NCBI RefSeq assembly: GCF_000949425.1
Contig: NZ_CP010976.1
Span: forward strand, 5,580,001 to 5,644,000
Length of the DNA: 64,000 nucleotides
Direction of reading: 5' to 3'
DNA from: Paenibacillus sp. IHBB 10380
GTDB lineage: Bacteria; Bacillota; Bacilli; Paenibacillales; Paenibacillaceae
Shown: positions 53,354-61,047 of the stretch, piece by piece
Layout of the letters: each line of letters opens with the position of its first letter
How positions within the stretch are numbered: position 1 is the stretch's first letter
Notes under the pieces: generated by a model
The model's database searches: none
What the model was told of the DNA's origin: nothing
The model's input: only the letters and a program-made list of their open reading frames with translations
Translations under genes and position numbers: made by a program

Positions 53354-53412
53354 TTTTGTTCAAGGAAAGAAGTGTTTTGTTCAATTGGAGGGATAGAGGC
53401 TAGCCCTATAAT
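53354..53412 (+). promoter_or_regulatory. AraC direct-repeat operator and promoter
   Basis: TTTTGTTCAA occurs at 53354-53363 and 53375-53384, 21 bp (two helical turns) apart. TATAAT lies at 53407-53412, with no good -35, as expected for an activator-dependent promoter. An inverted repeat AATAAGGTTG/CAACCTTATT (53410-53419, 53446-53455) overlaps the -10 and ends at the ribosome site. Confidence 0.65.
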
Positions 53413-53469
53413 AAGGTTGAAGCAAGGCGCGAAGGTGTCGGGCTACAACCTTATTAGGAGGAGAGAAAC

Positions 53470-54348
53470 ATGAAATTAACGAGATTATTCAGTCTGGTTT
53501 GTGTGGGAGTTCTTACAGCCGGTTCCTTATCTTTGGTAGCATCCGCGGCGCCTGTCGAAACGGGTAACCCGGCAAGCGAAGCTGTAGTTGCGACTGCAGA
53601 TGCAGCTGCGGCTACTGAATCTTGGCATGAGGTATCCAAGCAAACCTTCAGGTTGCTTGACGCCCTTGAACGAGGTCAAGGCGTAACTACAGATGGAAGT
53701 TCATGGATCTTTAGTTCGCCGTATGGTCTCTTGCGTACTGCATTGGATGGCAAAACCGTGAAGGCGCGGAATGCATTGGCTATTCCGTCGGAGATTTCCG
53801 CCCTAGGTGGAGACCACATCGGCGATATCTCCTACTACAATGGTAAAATCTATGCTCCCATTGAAGACGGCAAACATTACGAGCATCCTTATATCGCCCT
53901 CTATGATGCGAATACCTTGCAATATACGGGAACTTCATACGCGTTGCCGCTGAGCTTGCATATCGGTGGCGTGCCTTGGGTTGCGGTAGATGCCGCCCGC
54001 GGACAGGTATACACTGCCCAGTGGAGCGATGCCAGCGTATTGAATGTGTTGAGCCTCGATGACATGCATCTAATTAAAACAGTTCCTCTTTCTCAAAGTA
54101 TCGATCGAATTCAAGGCGCTGAAATGTATAACGGTTTCCTATACGCATCGTCGGATAACGGGACCCAGACCGTCTATCGAATCGATCCGGATACCGGCCT
54201 CGTGTCCGTTGCCTTTGACCGAAATTTATCCAGCGGCTCTGAAGCGCAAGGGATCGCCGTTTTACCGACTGACAATGGCGCTCAACTCCATATTCTTGAC
54301 GTAGGTTCGAATCGCATCAGTTTGAACTTTCGCCATTATGCGCTCTAA
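53470..54348 (+). CDS. Secreted beta-propeller-like protein
   Basis: A 292-residue secreted protein with a signal peptide (cleavage near ASA-APV at 26) and an Ala/Thr-rich linker. Repeated strands of YVTN or quinoprotein-like propeller type follow (GDISYYNGKIYAPIEDG, PYIALYDANTLQYTGTSY, GAEMYNGFLYASSDNGTQT, VYRIDPDTGLV). No lipobox and no sorting signal. AGGAGGAGAG precedes the ATG. As first gene of the AraC-controlled operon it may bind or hydrolyse the substrate outside. Function unproven. Confidence 0.7.
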   Translation: MKLTRLFSLVCVGVLTAGSLSLVASAAPVETGNPASEAVVATADAAAATESWHEVSKQTFRLLDALERGQGVTTDGSSWIFSSPYGLLRTALDGKTVKARNALAIPSEISALGGDHIGDISYYNGKIYAPIEDGKHYEHPYIALYDANTLQYTGTSYALPLSLHIGGVPWVAVDAARGQVYTAQWSDASVLNVLSLDDMHLIKTVPLSQSIDRIQGAEMYNGFLYASSDNGTQTVYRIDPDTGLVSVAFDRNLSSGSEAQGIAVLPTDNGAQLHILDVGSNRISLNFRHYAL

Positions 54349-54381
54349 TACGAAACGAAGCGAAAGAAGGGGCTACCAAAA

Positions 54382-55743
54382 ATGTTAAAGCAATCAAAGT
54401 TAATTTTGTTGTTGCTATTGGTTTCTATAATGGCGGTAGCAGGCTGCGGCCAATCGAATAACAATTCAGTGGGGACGGACGGCAACGCCGCTCAACCTTC
54501 AGCAAGCGCAAGTACACCAGAATCACCGGAATCTAAGACAGTCGAGATCACATTCTATTATCCGGTTAACGTTGGCGGTCCGCTGACTAAAGTGATTGAC
54601 GGGATGGCAAACACATTCATGGAAAAACACCCGGGTATTAAAGTTAATCCCGTGTACACAGGCAATTATGGCGATAATACTGTGAAAATCCAAGCAGGCG
54701 TTCAGGCCAAGCATCCGCCGGATGTAGCTGTCATGATGTCGACGGAATTATACAGTATGTTGGATATGAATGCGATCATTCCGCTTGACGATTTTATCGC
54801 GAAAGACGCGGATATCCAGATGACGGATTTTTATCCTGCCTTTTTGGAAGATACGCAGACGGAAGGCAAGACGTACAGCATTCCGTTCCAACGGAGCACG
54901 ATTGTCATGTACTACAACAAAGAAATGTTTAAAGCCGCAGGTATGGATCCGGAGAAGCCGCCTGCAACATGGGATGAGCTTGTGACGTATGCCAAGCAGC
55001 TGAACAGGGACGGTCATGTAGGCTTGGAAATCCCGGGTAATGACGATTCCTATTGGATGTTTCAAATGCTTTCGCGGCAAAATGCTGCTGATCCCAAGCA
55101 AAATATAATGTCCGCCGACGGTAAAAAAGCGATGTTCAATACTCCGGAAAACGTTGAGGCGTTGCAATTCTGGCTAGACTTGTCCCATAAACACAAGGCA
55201 ATGCCGGAAGGCGTTATTGATTGGGCTACGGTGCCGACCGACTTCATTCAGGGCAAAACGGCGATGATGATGCATACGAGCGGCAACTTGACGAATGTGA
55301 AAAATAACGCCAAATTCGAGTTCGGCGTGGCGTTCCCGCCAGCGCAAAAGCAATTCGGATCGCCTACGGGCGGCGGCAACTTGTACATTTTTAAGGACAC
55401 GCCTCCCGAGAAACAAGCTGCGGCTTGGGAATTCGTCAAGTACATGACAGCTCCGGAGCAGTCCGCGCTATTCAGCAGCTCATCGGGTTATGTCGGTGTA
55501 CGGAAATCTGCGTACGATACGGAAGCGATGAAGAAGTATACGGCGGATTTCCCGCAAGCTCTCGTTGCACGGGATCAATTGGAATACGCGTTCAAAGAAC
55601 TATCGACCCATAACCATGGTAAAGTGTCGACGGCGATTACAAACCAGATTCAAGCTGCTTTGGCCGGACAAATCGATGCGGCTGGAGCGCTTAAGAAAGC
55701 GCAGGAAGAAGCAGATCAGGCGCTTGCTCCCTTCAATAAGTGA
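54382..55743 (+). CDS. CUT1 ABC transporter, substrate-binding lipoprotein 2
   Basis: A 453-residue lipoprotein with lipobox VAGC (Cys22) followed by a Ser/Pro linker and an extracellular solute-binding type 1 domain similar to UgpB (TFYYPVNVGGPLTKVIDGMA, then FMEKHPGIKVNPVYTGNYGD). Resemblance to glycerol-3-phosphate or polyol-phosphate binding proteins and the phosphoesterase downstream both point to a phosphorylated ligand; this is inference. Confidence 0.88.
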   Translation: MLKQSKLILLLLLVSIMAVAGCGQSNNNSVGTDGNAAQPSASASTPESPESKTVEITFYYPVNVGGPLTKVIDGMANTFMEKHPGIKVNPVYTGNYGDNTVKIQAGVQAKHPPDVAVMMSTELYSMLDMNAIIPLDDFIAKDADIQMTDFYPAFLEDTQTEGKTYSIPFQRSTIVMYYNKEMFKAAGMDPEKPPATWDELVTYAKQLNRDGHVGLEIPGNDDSYWMFQMLSRQNAADPKQNIMSADGKKAMFNTPENVEALQFWLDLSHKHKAMPEGVIDWATVPTDFIQGKTAMMMHTSGNLTNVKNNAKFEFGVAFPPAQKQFGSPTGGGNLYIFKDTPPEKQAAAWEFVKYMTAPEQSALFSSSSGYVGVRKSAYDTEAMKKYTADFPQALVARDQLEYAFKELSTHNHGKVSTAITNQIQAALAGQIDAAGALKKAQEEADQALAPFNK

Positions 55744-55776
55744 TCATGAATGCAGCTAAAGGCTAAATGTTCGAGT

Positions 55777-55812
55777 TACGTCAGGACGGCCATGTTCGCT
55801 TGTCCTGGCGTA
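55777..55812 (+). terminator. Hairpin between binding protein and permeases
   Basis: TACGTCAGGAC pairs with GTCCTGGCGTA with one mismatch. Such hairpins after binding-protein genes usually protect the upstream mRNA or reduce permease expression. Confidence 0.6.
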
Positions 55813-55862
55813 TTTCGTTCATTCGATTATCATGAAACTCTGATAAGGAAGGACTGAATGGT

Positions 55863-56753
55863 ATGATTGCCGGATGGAGTGAGAAGCTTAGACGAAACGG
55901 ATTTGGCTGGGGACTTGTTTTACCTTCGCTCCTGTTTCTATGTCTGTTTACCTATTACCCCATGCTGAAATCTGTTTGGCTTAGCTTGTACGAGAAAAAT
56001 TTAGCGACGCCTGAACCCATATTCGTGGGATTCGGCAATTACGCGAACCTGTTGAAAGACCCTGTCTTTATAAAAGTGTTCGGTAACAATATATGGTTTG
56101 CTATAGGAACAGTACCGACCTCATTAGGGTTGGCTTTCTTGATGGCACTGTTTGCCGACAAGGCGATGAAAGGCAGGGGACTTGCGCGTCTTGCTTTTTT
56201 CTATCCGAATATGATACCGATGATCGCAGTGGCGAACATTTGGTTGTTTCTGTATACGCCGCATTTCGGTCTTTTTGCGAGGCTTGCTTCCTGGATCGCG
56301 GAGCAGCCGATTAATTTACTCGGAACGCCGAATACGGTGATGGGTGCTTTAATGTTCATGATGGTTTGGAAGGAAGCCGGCTACTTCATGATTTTTTATT
56401 TAGCGGGAATGCAGCAGATTCCGAAAGATTTATATGAAGCAGCTGCGGTGAACGGCGTCGGCGCGCTCGCTTCCATACGGCGGATTACCATACCGCTTAC
56501 GATGCCGACAACGTTGTTCGTGGCGGTTGTAGCCATAACGAATTCTTTTAAGCTAGTCGACCATCTCTGGATAATGACTAAAGGCGGGCCGAACAACGCG
56601 AGCAACTTGCTGCTTTACTATATCTACGACACGACCTTCAATTTCTACGATCAGGGAATGGCCGCTTCGATGACCGTGGTGATGATTGTGTTGTTGCTCG
56701 TCATTTCTTCTATGCAGTTTTTTGGCTGGGATCGTAAAATCCATTATGAATAG
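55863..56753 (+). CDS. CUT1 ABC permease (UgpA-like)
   Basis: A 296-residue permease with six spans and the EAA loop EAAAVNGVGALASIRRITIP, where the conserved Asp before Gly is Asn. AAGGAAGGAC precedes the ATG. Confidence 0.9.
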   Translation: MIAGWSEKLRRNGFGWGLVLPSLLFLCLFTYYPMLKSVWLSLYEKNLATPEPIFVGFGNYANLLKDPVFIKVFGNNIWFAIGTVPTSLGLAFLMALFADKAMKGRGLARLAFFYPNMIPMIAVANIWLFLYTPHFGLFARLASWIAEQPINLLGTPNTVMGALMFMMVWKEAGYFMIFYLAGMQQIPKDLYEAAAVNGVGALASIRRITIPLTMPTTLFVAVVAITNSFKLVDHLWIMTKGGPNNASNLLLYYIYDTTFNFYDQGMAASMTVVMIVLLLVISSMQFFGWDRKIHYE

Positions 56754-56763
56754 GAGGGAGTTC

Positions 56764-57669
56764 ATGGACAATCCATTAAAGCTGCCACTGTTGATGAAAC
56801 AGAACAAACGTAAGCCTTTAGAAGAAGATCGCGCTCTGAGCTCGGAAAGTTCGAGACGTCGAATCCTTCAGGTGCTGTGGCATGGGATCGGCTTCGGCTT
56901 TGCTGCTCTATGGATTCTACCTTTCGTTTGGGTCGTCAGAACGGCCTTCCTTCCAAAGGAATCCGCCATTGGTTCAGGGTGGTCATGGGGATGGACGTTC
57001 GACAATCTCATCCATGTGTGGCACGGAGCGCCATTCGGGCAATTTCTTTTGAATACTTTGCTTGTTTGCAGTGGCGTTCTTGCTGTCCAACTCATCACTA
57101 TGACGATGGCTGCTTATGCGTTCGCGCGGGTTCGTTTCGCTGGGAGAGATCTGTTATTCATGTTATTCTTGGTGCAAATTATGGTGCCACCCGATATTTT
57201 GATTTTTTCTAATTATCAAGTGTTGAACGAAATGGGATTGCTGGATACAAAGCTCGGGATCATGCTGCCTTACTTTGCATCTTCATTTGGCGTCTTCCTA
57301 CTGAGGCAATCCTTCAAGCAATTGCCTAACGAGCTGGATGAAGCAGCCCGCGTAGAAGGAGCCTCGCGCCTGCATATTCTGTCACGAATCTACGTTCCGC
57401 TGTCTCGCCCGATTTACGTGTCATTTGCTATCGTGTCCGTCAGCTTTCATTGGAACGATTTTTTATGGCCGCTCATCGTAACCAATTCAGAGGAAAATCG
57501 TTTATTAACCGTGGGTTTAGCCATGTTCGCGAAGTCCACCGAGTCGGGTGCGCAATGGTCTGACGTGTGCGCGGCGACTCTGATTGTTTCGGCACCTCTT
57601 ATGATAGGTTTTTTATTGTTCCAGAGGCAGGTTATCGGTAGTTTTATGAATTCTGGAATTAAAGGTTAG
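56764..57669 (+). CDS. CUT1 ABC permease (UgpE-like)
   Basis: A 301-residue permease with an unusually long, charged cytoplasmic N terminus (about 38 residues) and an EAA loop EAARVEGASRLHILSRIYVP. The frame opens at 56686 inside the previous gene, but ATG at 56764 follows AGGAGGGAG. No ATPase is encoded in the operon. Confidence 0.9.
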   Translation: MDNPLKLPLLMKQNKRKPLEEDRALSSESSRRRILQVLWHGIGFGFAALWILPFVWVVRTAFLPKESAIGSGWSWGWTFDNLIHVWHGAPFGQFLLNTLLVCSGVLAVQLITMTMAAYAFARVRFAGRDLLFMLFLVQIMVPPDILIFSNYQVLNEMGLLDTKLGIMLPYFASSFGVFLLRQSFKQLPNELDEAARVEGASRLHILSRIYVPLSRPIYVSFAIVSVSFHWNDFLWPLIVTNSEENRLLTVGLAMFAKSTESGAQWSDVCAATLIVSAPLMIGFLLFQRQVIGSFMNSGIKG

Positions 57670-57682
57670 GGGGAAGATTAAC

Positions 57683-58543
57683 ATGAAGTTAGCCATTATT
57701 GGGGATTTACACTACCCGGACGAACTGACAAATTGCAAACCATCGATTGAAGAAGCACGCGATGCTTACTACGGGCACTTTATGGACATGTTCTTGTCCA
57801 TCAATGCTGATTATCATATCTCAGTGGGGGATATGGCTCATGCAGGAGAATTTACCGAATTCAATTATATTATGAGGAAAATCGAAAGCAGCAAGCTTCT
57901 TGGTCGTTTCCTTCACGTTCTAGGCAATCATGATACGTACACCTACCCGAAAAAAGACATTCTTTCTATAACTCGGCAACAGCGATACGGAGTCATCGAG
58001 GAGCCGAATGCCATAATCCTGCTGCTGGATACTGCGCGTGAAAACCGTGATGATTGGAGCGGAACGATCGATGAAGAACAGTTGGTCTGGCTTGAAATGC
58101 AAATGAGCCGGAAAACGGATAAGCCGCTGTTCGTATTCGGCCATCACCCTCCACATGGGACGACGGCTAGATCAACCGAGCCAATGATGTCCCTTGACCC
58201 GACCTTAGACATTTGGCCGTTACTCGAACAGTGGCAGGGAATCGGATTCTATTTCAACGGTCATAATCACATTCATTCCATCTTCAGGAAAGAGAATTGG
58301 AATTTCATCCAAACAGCAGCCGTGCCGGATGTTCCCGCTGTTCGAATCGTTACCGTTCTTGACAATGAAGTCAGGTTGGAAACGGTTAGCATGGCAAGCG
58401 AGGAATTGACCGAATGGGCGTCTGTCTTTACCGGCAACATGTTTGATTATGAGAAGTACCCGAATGCAGAAGGGGATCAGGCAGAAGTCGAGCTAATCGT
58501 CAGCCGCTTGCACACGGAAAGAAAGCGGGTGGAACACAAGTGA
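57683..58543 (+). CDS. Calcineurin-like metallophosphoesterase
   Basis: A 286-residue cytoplasmic enzyme with all five metal motifs: GDLH (D8, H10), GDMAH, GNHD, GHHPPH and NGHNHIH. Members hydrolyse phosphomonoesters or diesters with a dinuclear metal centre. In this operon it probably opens the imported phospho-compound. It overlaps the next start by 4 bp. Confidence 0.88.
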   Translation: MKLAIIGDLHYPDELTNCKPSIEEARDAYYGHFMDMFLSINADYHISVGDMAHAGEFTEFNYIMRKIESSKLLGRFLHVLGNHDTYTYPKKDILSITRQQRYGVIEEPNAIILLLDTARENRDDWSGTIDEEQLVWLEMQMSRKTDKPLFVFGHHPPHGTTARSTEPMMSLDPTLDIWPLLEQWQGIGFYFNGHNHIHSIFRKENWNFIQTAAVPDVPAVRIVTVLDNEVRLETVSMASEELTEWASVFTGNMFDYEKYPNAEGDQAEVELIVSRLHTERKRVEHK

Positions 58544-59742
58544 TTCGTCAGCCTGTGCGGTTAGCTATCGTTGGTGGTAATCGGGGAGCAAGCTTTATGA
58601 ATGCTCTTTACTCTCTTTCGGATCGGATTCAACTGAGCGCGACCTGTGATTTGAACGAGTGGGTGCTCAATCAATGGAAGGAGAAATTTCCGGAAATCCG
58701 AACTTACCGAGATTATCAAGAAATGCTTAAGGATTCGTCCATTGACGCGGTATTTATATTAAGCCCCATGCATCTGCATGCAAGGCAGTCCATCGATGCG
58801 TTAAAAGCTGGGAAACATGTCCTGAGCGAAGTCATTGCTATCCAATCGTTAGAGGAAGCCTGGGAGCTTATAGAGACGGTAGAACAAACAGGACTGAAAT
58901 ATATGATGTCCGAAAATTATTGCTTCTCGCGCTCGAACCTGACGATCAAACATATTGCAGATCAAGGGATGTTCGGAGAAATTACTTATTTGGAGGGCGG
59001 TTATATCCACGATTTGCGTCACTTGACCCACCATCCGGACGGTTCCCTTACTTGGCGAGGGCAATTGCATCAACAATATAACGGCATCAATTATCCGACT
59101 CATTCCATAGGTCCGGTTGCGCAATGGATCAATCTGAACAAGCCGGGCGGAGACCGACTGGAAAGCGTGTCCACCTTTGTTTCCAAATCAAGATCCTTAC
59201 AGCATTACTTCGGCGAGCATTACGGCAAAGATCACCCAGCAGCACGGAAGGGCTTCTGGCGGCAGGGAGATAGTGCGGTAGCGGTCATACAAACGGAGAA
59301 GGGAGTGCTGATTGAACTGCGTGTCGATTGGACTTCCGTAAGGCCGCACAATAAAACGCATTACTTGCTGCAGGGAACCGAGGGGGCGTATATTACGGGC
59401 CGCCATCAGCAGGAAGACGATTTGATATGGTTCAAAAATCGCTCGCCTAAAAACATAGAAGACGGGTCGGATATGTGGGAACCTTTGCGGAGCTATCAGC
59501 CCTTGTATGATCATCCGACATGGAAGGAATGGGGTAAATACGCTGCCGAGACGAAACATGGCGGGGGTGATTTTCTCGTGCTGGAGGAATTTATTTCGGC
59601 TATTCAGGAAGATCGAACTCCCTCGGTGGACGTGTATGATGCAGTGACTTGGAGCTCTGTTTTCTCCTTGTCGATGGAATCGGTCGAAGCAGGCGGTAAA
59701 GCGATATCATTTCCTGACTTCAAAGCGAAAGAGAGGAAATGA
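58540..59742 (+). CDS. Gfo/Idh/MocA-family oxidoreductase
   Basis: A 400-residue NAD(P)-dependent dehydrogenase. Its Rossmann start is RLAIVGGNRGASFMNALYSL, where the usual G-x-G-x-x-G is G-G-N-R-G. It also has an E-x-x-x-x-x-x-E-like EVIAIQS in place of the normal EKP, so the catalytic Lys is replaced by a hydrophobic residue. A C-terminal beta-sheet domain follows with HLTHHPDGSLTWRGQ and NYPTHSIGPVAQW. GTG start overlaps the previous stop. Likely acts on a sugar or inositol released upstream; the altered EKP makes the reaction uncertain. Confidence 0.85.
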   Translation: MIRQPVRLAIVGGNRGASFMNALYSLSDRIQLSATCDLNEWVLNQWKEKFPEIRTYRDYQEMLKDSSIDAVFILSPMHLHARQSIDALKAGKHVLSEVIAIQSLEEAWELIETVEQTGLKYMMSENYCFSRSNLTIKHIADQGMFGEITYLEGGYIHDLRHLTHHPDGSLTWRGQLHQQYNGINYPTHSIGPVAQWINLNKPGGDRLESVSTFVSKSRSLQHYFGEHYGKDHPAARKGFWRQGDSAVAVIQTEKGVLIELRVDWTSVRPHNKTHYLLQGTEGAYITGRHQQEDDLIWFKNRSPKNIEDGSDMWEPLRSYQPLYDHPTWKEWGKYAAETKHGGGDFLVLEEFISAIQEDRTPSVDVYDAVTWSSVFSLSMESVEAGGKAISFPDFKAKERK

Positions 59743-60266
59743 CGATGGACCAGGCCCTTTCCAAACTCATTATGAAGAAAGAAATGCTGTCCGACTTGCC
59801 TGTATTTCATTGTCCGTTAGGGTACCGATTTCGTCATTTCCAGCCGGGAGACGAACGAAACTGGGAGGATCTCATTCGGCATTCTTTTACAAGGGAAGTG
59901 AAATTTGCTCATAAAATCGGAGATCAGGTACCGTGTTATTCCGATCGCGTTTTGTTCATCTGCCGAGGGGAACAGCCTGTTGCGACAGCTACGGCTTGGG
60001 AAACGGGTAGTGGCAACAACAAGAACTGGTACTTGCATATGGTAGGTGTGCTTCCAGAATACTCGGGCAAAGGTCTTGGTTTTGCTGCGAGCCTTGCGGC
60101 TTTGCAAAAGATAAGAGAAGCGGGTGGGGAAACGGCATTTCTGGAAACAGACGATTTCAGACGGCCTGCGATCCGGATTTATTTGAAATTAGGATTTCAA
60201 CCTCTGCACATAGACGAGAGTCATCCTGGAAGGTGGAAGCAGATCCTTCAACAGGACAGGATTTAA
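59739..60266 (+). CDS. GNAT-family N-acetyltransferase
   Basis: A 175-residue acetyltransferase with the acetyl-CoA loop in LPEYSGKGLGFAASLAAL (Q/R-x-x-G-x-G/A variant) and the C-terminal D-x-x-R…YLKLGFQP strand. ATG at 59739 overlaps the previous stop (ATGA). An ATG at 59745 is equally possible. Substrate unknown; the last gene of the operon. Confidence 0.85.
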   Translation: MTMDQALSKLIMKKEMLSDLPVFHCPLGYRFRHFQPGDERNWEDLIRHSFTREVKFAHKIGDQVPCYSDRVLFICRGEQPVATATAWETGSGNNKNWYLHMVGVLPEYSGKGLGFAASLAALQKIREAGGETAFLETDDFRRPAIRIYLKLGFQPLHIDESHPGRWKQILQQDRI

Positions 60267-60303
60267 TTGAAGAGCAGCCGTACTTCTTAACTGGGAGGAA
60301 ACG

Positions 60304-60405
60304 CTGAATTATCGTAATGCCTTTGAAAAAGAATGGATGTATCTTGCAGGAATAAAAGATGGCATGAAATGTCTTAAGGAGATTCAGGATTTTACATCAA
60401 ATTGA
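60304..60405 (+). CDS. Small 33-residue protein or gene remnant
   Basis: GGGAGG is followed at 6-7 bp by a CTG and 33 codons (NYRNAFEKEWMYLAGIKDGM…KEIQDFTSN). The pattern of a short acidic-basic helix with Y-x-x-G-x-K-D-G-M looks like the tail of small Firmicutes proteins found next to XRE regulators. Without a standard start codon it may be dead. Confidence 0.35.
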   Translation: MNYRNAFEKEWMYLAGIKDGMKCLKEIQDFTSN

Positions 60406-60409
60406 AGAT

Positions 60410-60453
60410 AAAGAGCGGAAGAGTTAAGCATTGGTGCTTACCTTCCGCTCTTT
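60410..60453. terminator. Bidirectional terminator
   Basis: AAAGAGCGGAAG pairs with CTTCCGCTCTTT, with inner AAGC/GCTT; T-rich after it on the plus strand. Confidence 0.85.
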
Positions 60454-60462
60454 ATTTTGTGT

Positions 60463-60683
60463 TCAGGATTTAAGTTTATCGTACTCGATTTCAATTAAAT
60501 GAGAGAAAGAAGAAGGCTTAATATTCAGCCCATCACATAGTTCAAATATCTTGCTGACAGAGGGCTCGTTTCGATCTACCTCGCATTTTCCAGCTAAGTC
60601 CTCTTGATTAAGCCCTTCTTTATTCATATAGCTTTTAAGGTTTTACCGATAACTTGTTTGATAGTTTGCTCATTATGGTCCAA
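60463..60683 (-). pseudogene. XRE regulator remnant
   Basis: TTG at 60683 with AAGGAG upstream begins DHNEQTIKQVIGKTLKA. After a frameshift the text continues MNKEGLNQEDLAGKCEVDRN then EPSVSKIFELCDGLNIKPSS and ends in a stop. The recognition-helix part between DRN and EPSVS (normally YIS-IE-G-R) is missing. Frameshift plus internal deletion mean it cannot be functional. Confidence 0.75.
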
Positions 60684-60804
60684 AGGAAAAGACTCCTTTT
60701 AAAACCATTATCAATGAGCTATCATCAGGCGCAGGAGGATTTGCAAAATGGGTATTTTAGCTATCAGTATCGGACAGAACAACGACACTGATAAAACAAT
60801 TGAA

Positions 60805-60834
60805 TTGACAAGAAATTTGTTTTTTTGCTACTAT
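60805..60834 (+). promoter_or_regulatory. Sigma-A promoter of the SLH protein
   Basis: TTGACA (60805-60810), 18-bp spacer, TACTAT (60829-60834). Transcription should start near 60841, just before the first Fur-like box. Confidence 0.65.
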
Positions 60835-60851
60835 AGCAGTGTTACATATAT

Positions 60852-60870
60852 GATAATGAATATCATTATC
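60852..60870. promoter_or_regulatory. Fur box 1
   Basis: GATAATGAATATCATTATC agrees with the 19-bp Fur consensus at 17 positions and is part of a perfect TGATAATGA/TCATTATCA repeat (60851-60871). Confidence 0.75.
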
Positions 60871-60925
60871 AGTAAAGGGAGCTATTTAGAAAATAAATCA
60901 TTCTCTCTTTTTTTTGAGAACGCCC

Positions 60926-60944
60926 GAGAATGATTATCTTTATC
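60926..60944. promoter_or_regulatory. Fur box 2
   Basis: GAGAATGATTATCTTTATC agrees with the Fur consensus at 16 of 19 positions. Its left half also pairs with AATCATTCTC at 60896-60905 to form a 10-bp hairpin in the leader. Confidence 0.5.
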
Positions 60945-61047
60945 AATTTACTAAGCTATTTTGAGAGGAGATGTGAGCAACAGGTTCAGGTTTGATAACT
61001 ACAGATTGATTCGTGCCAACAAGAATGGTGAAAAGGAAAGTGAGACA

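Larger units (their letters stand above)
60684..61047. other. Leader region of the SLH protein
   Basis: Contains the promoter, two Fur-like boxes and a hairpin. A frame at 60748-60933 has an AGGAGGA site but crosses both regulatory elements; I regard it as chance. Confidence 0.5.

Noticed and set aside
60714..60788. Short frame MSYHQAQEDLQNGYFSYQYR
   Set aside because: Composition looks protein-like, but there is no ribosome site and only about 24 codons; not enough to call.
60748..60933. 61-codon frame with an AGGAGGA site before the SLH gene
   Set aside because: It crosses the promoter and Fur box 1, has no protein-like composition and ends before the real start; regulatory DNA is the better reading.
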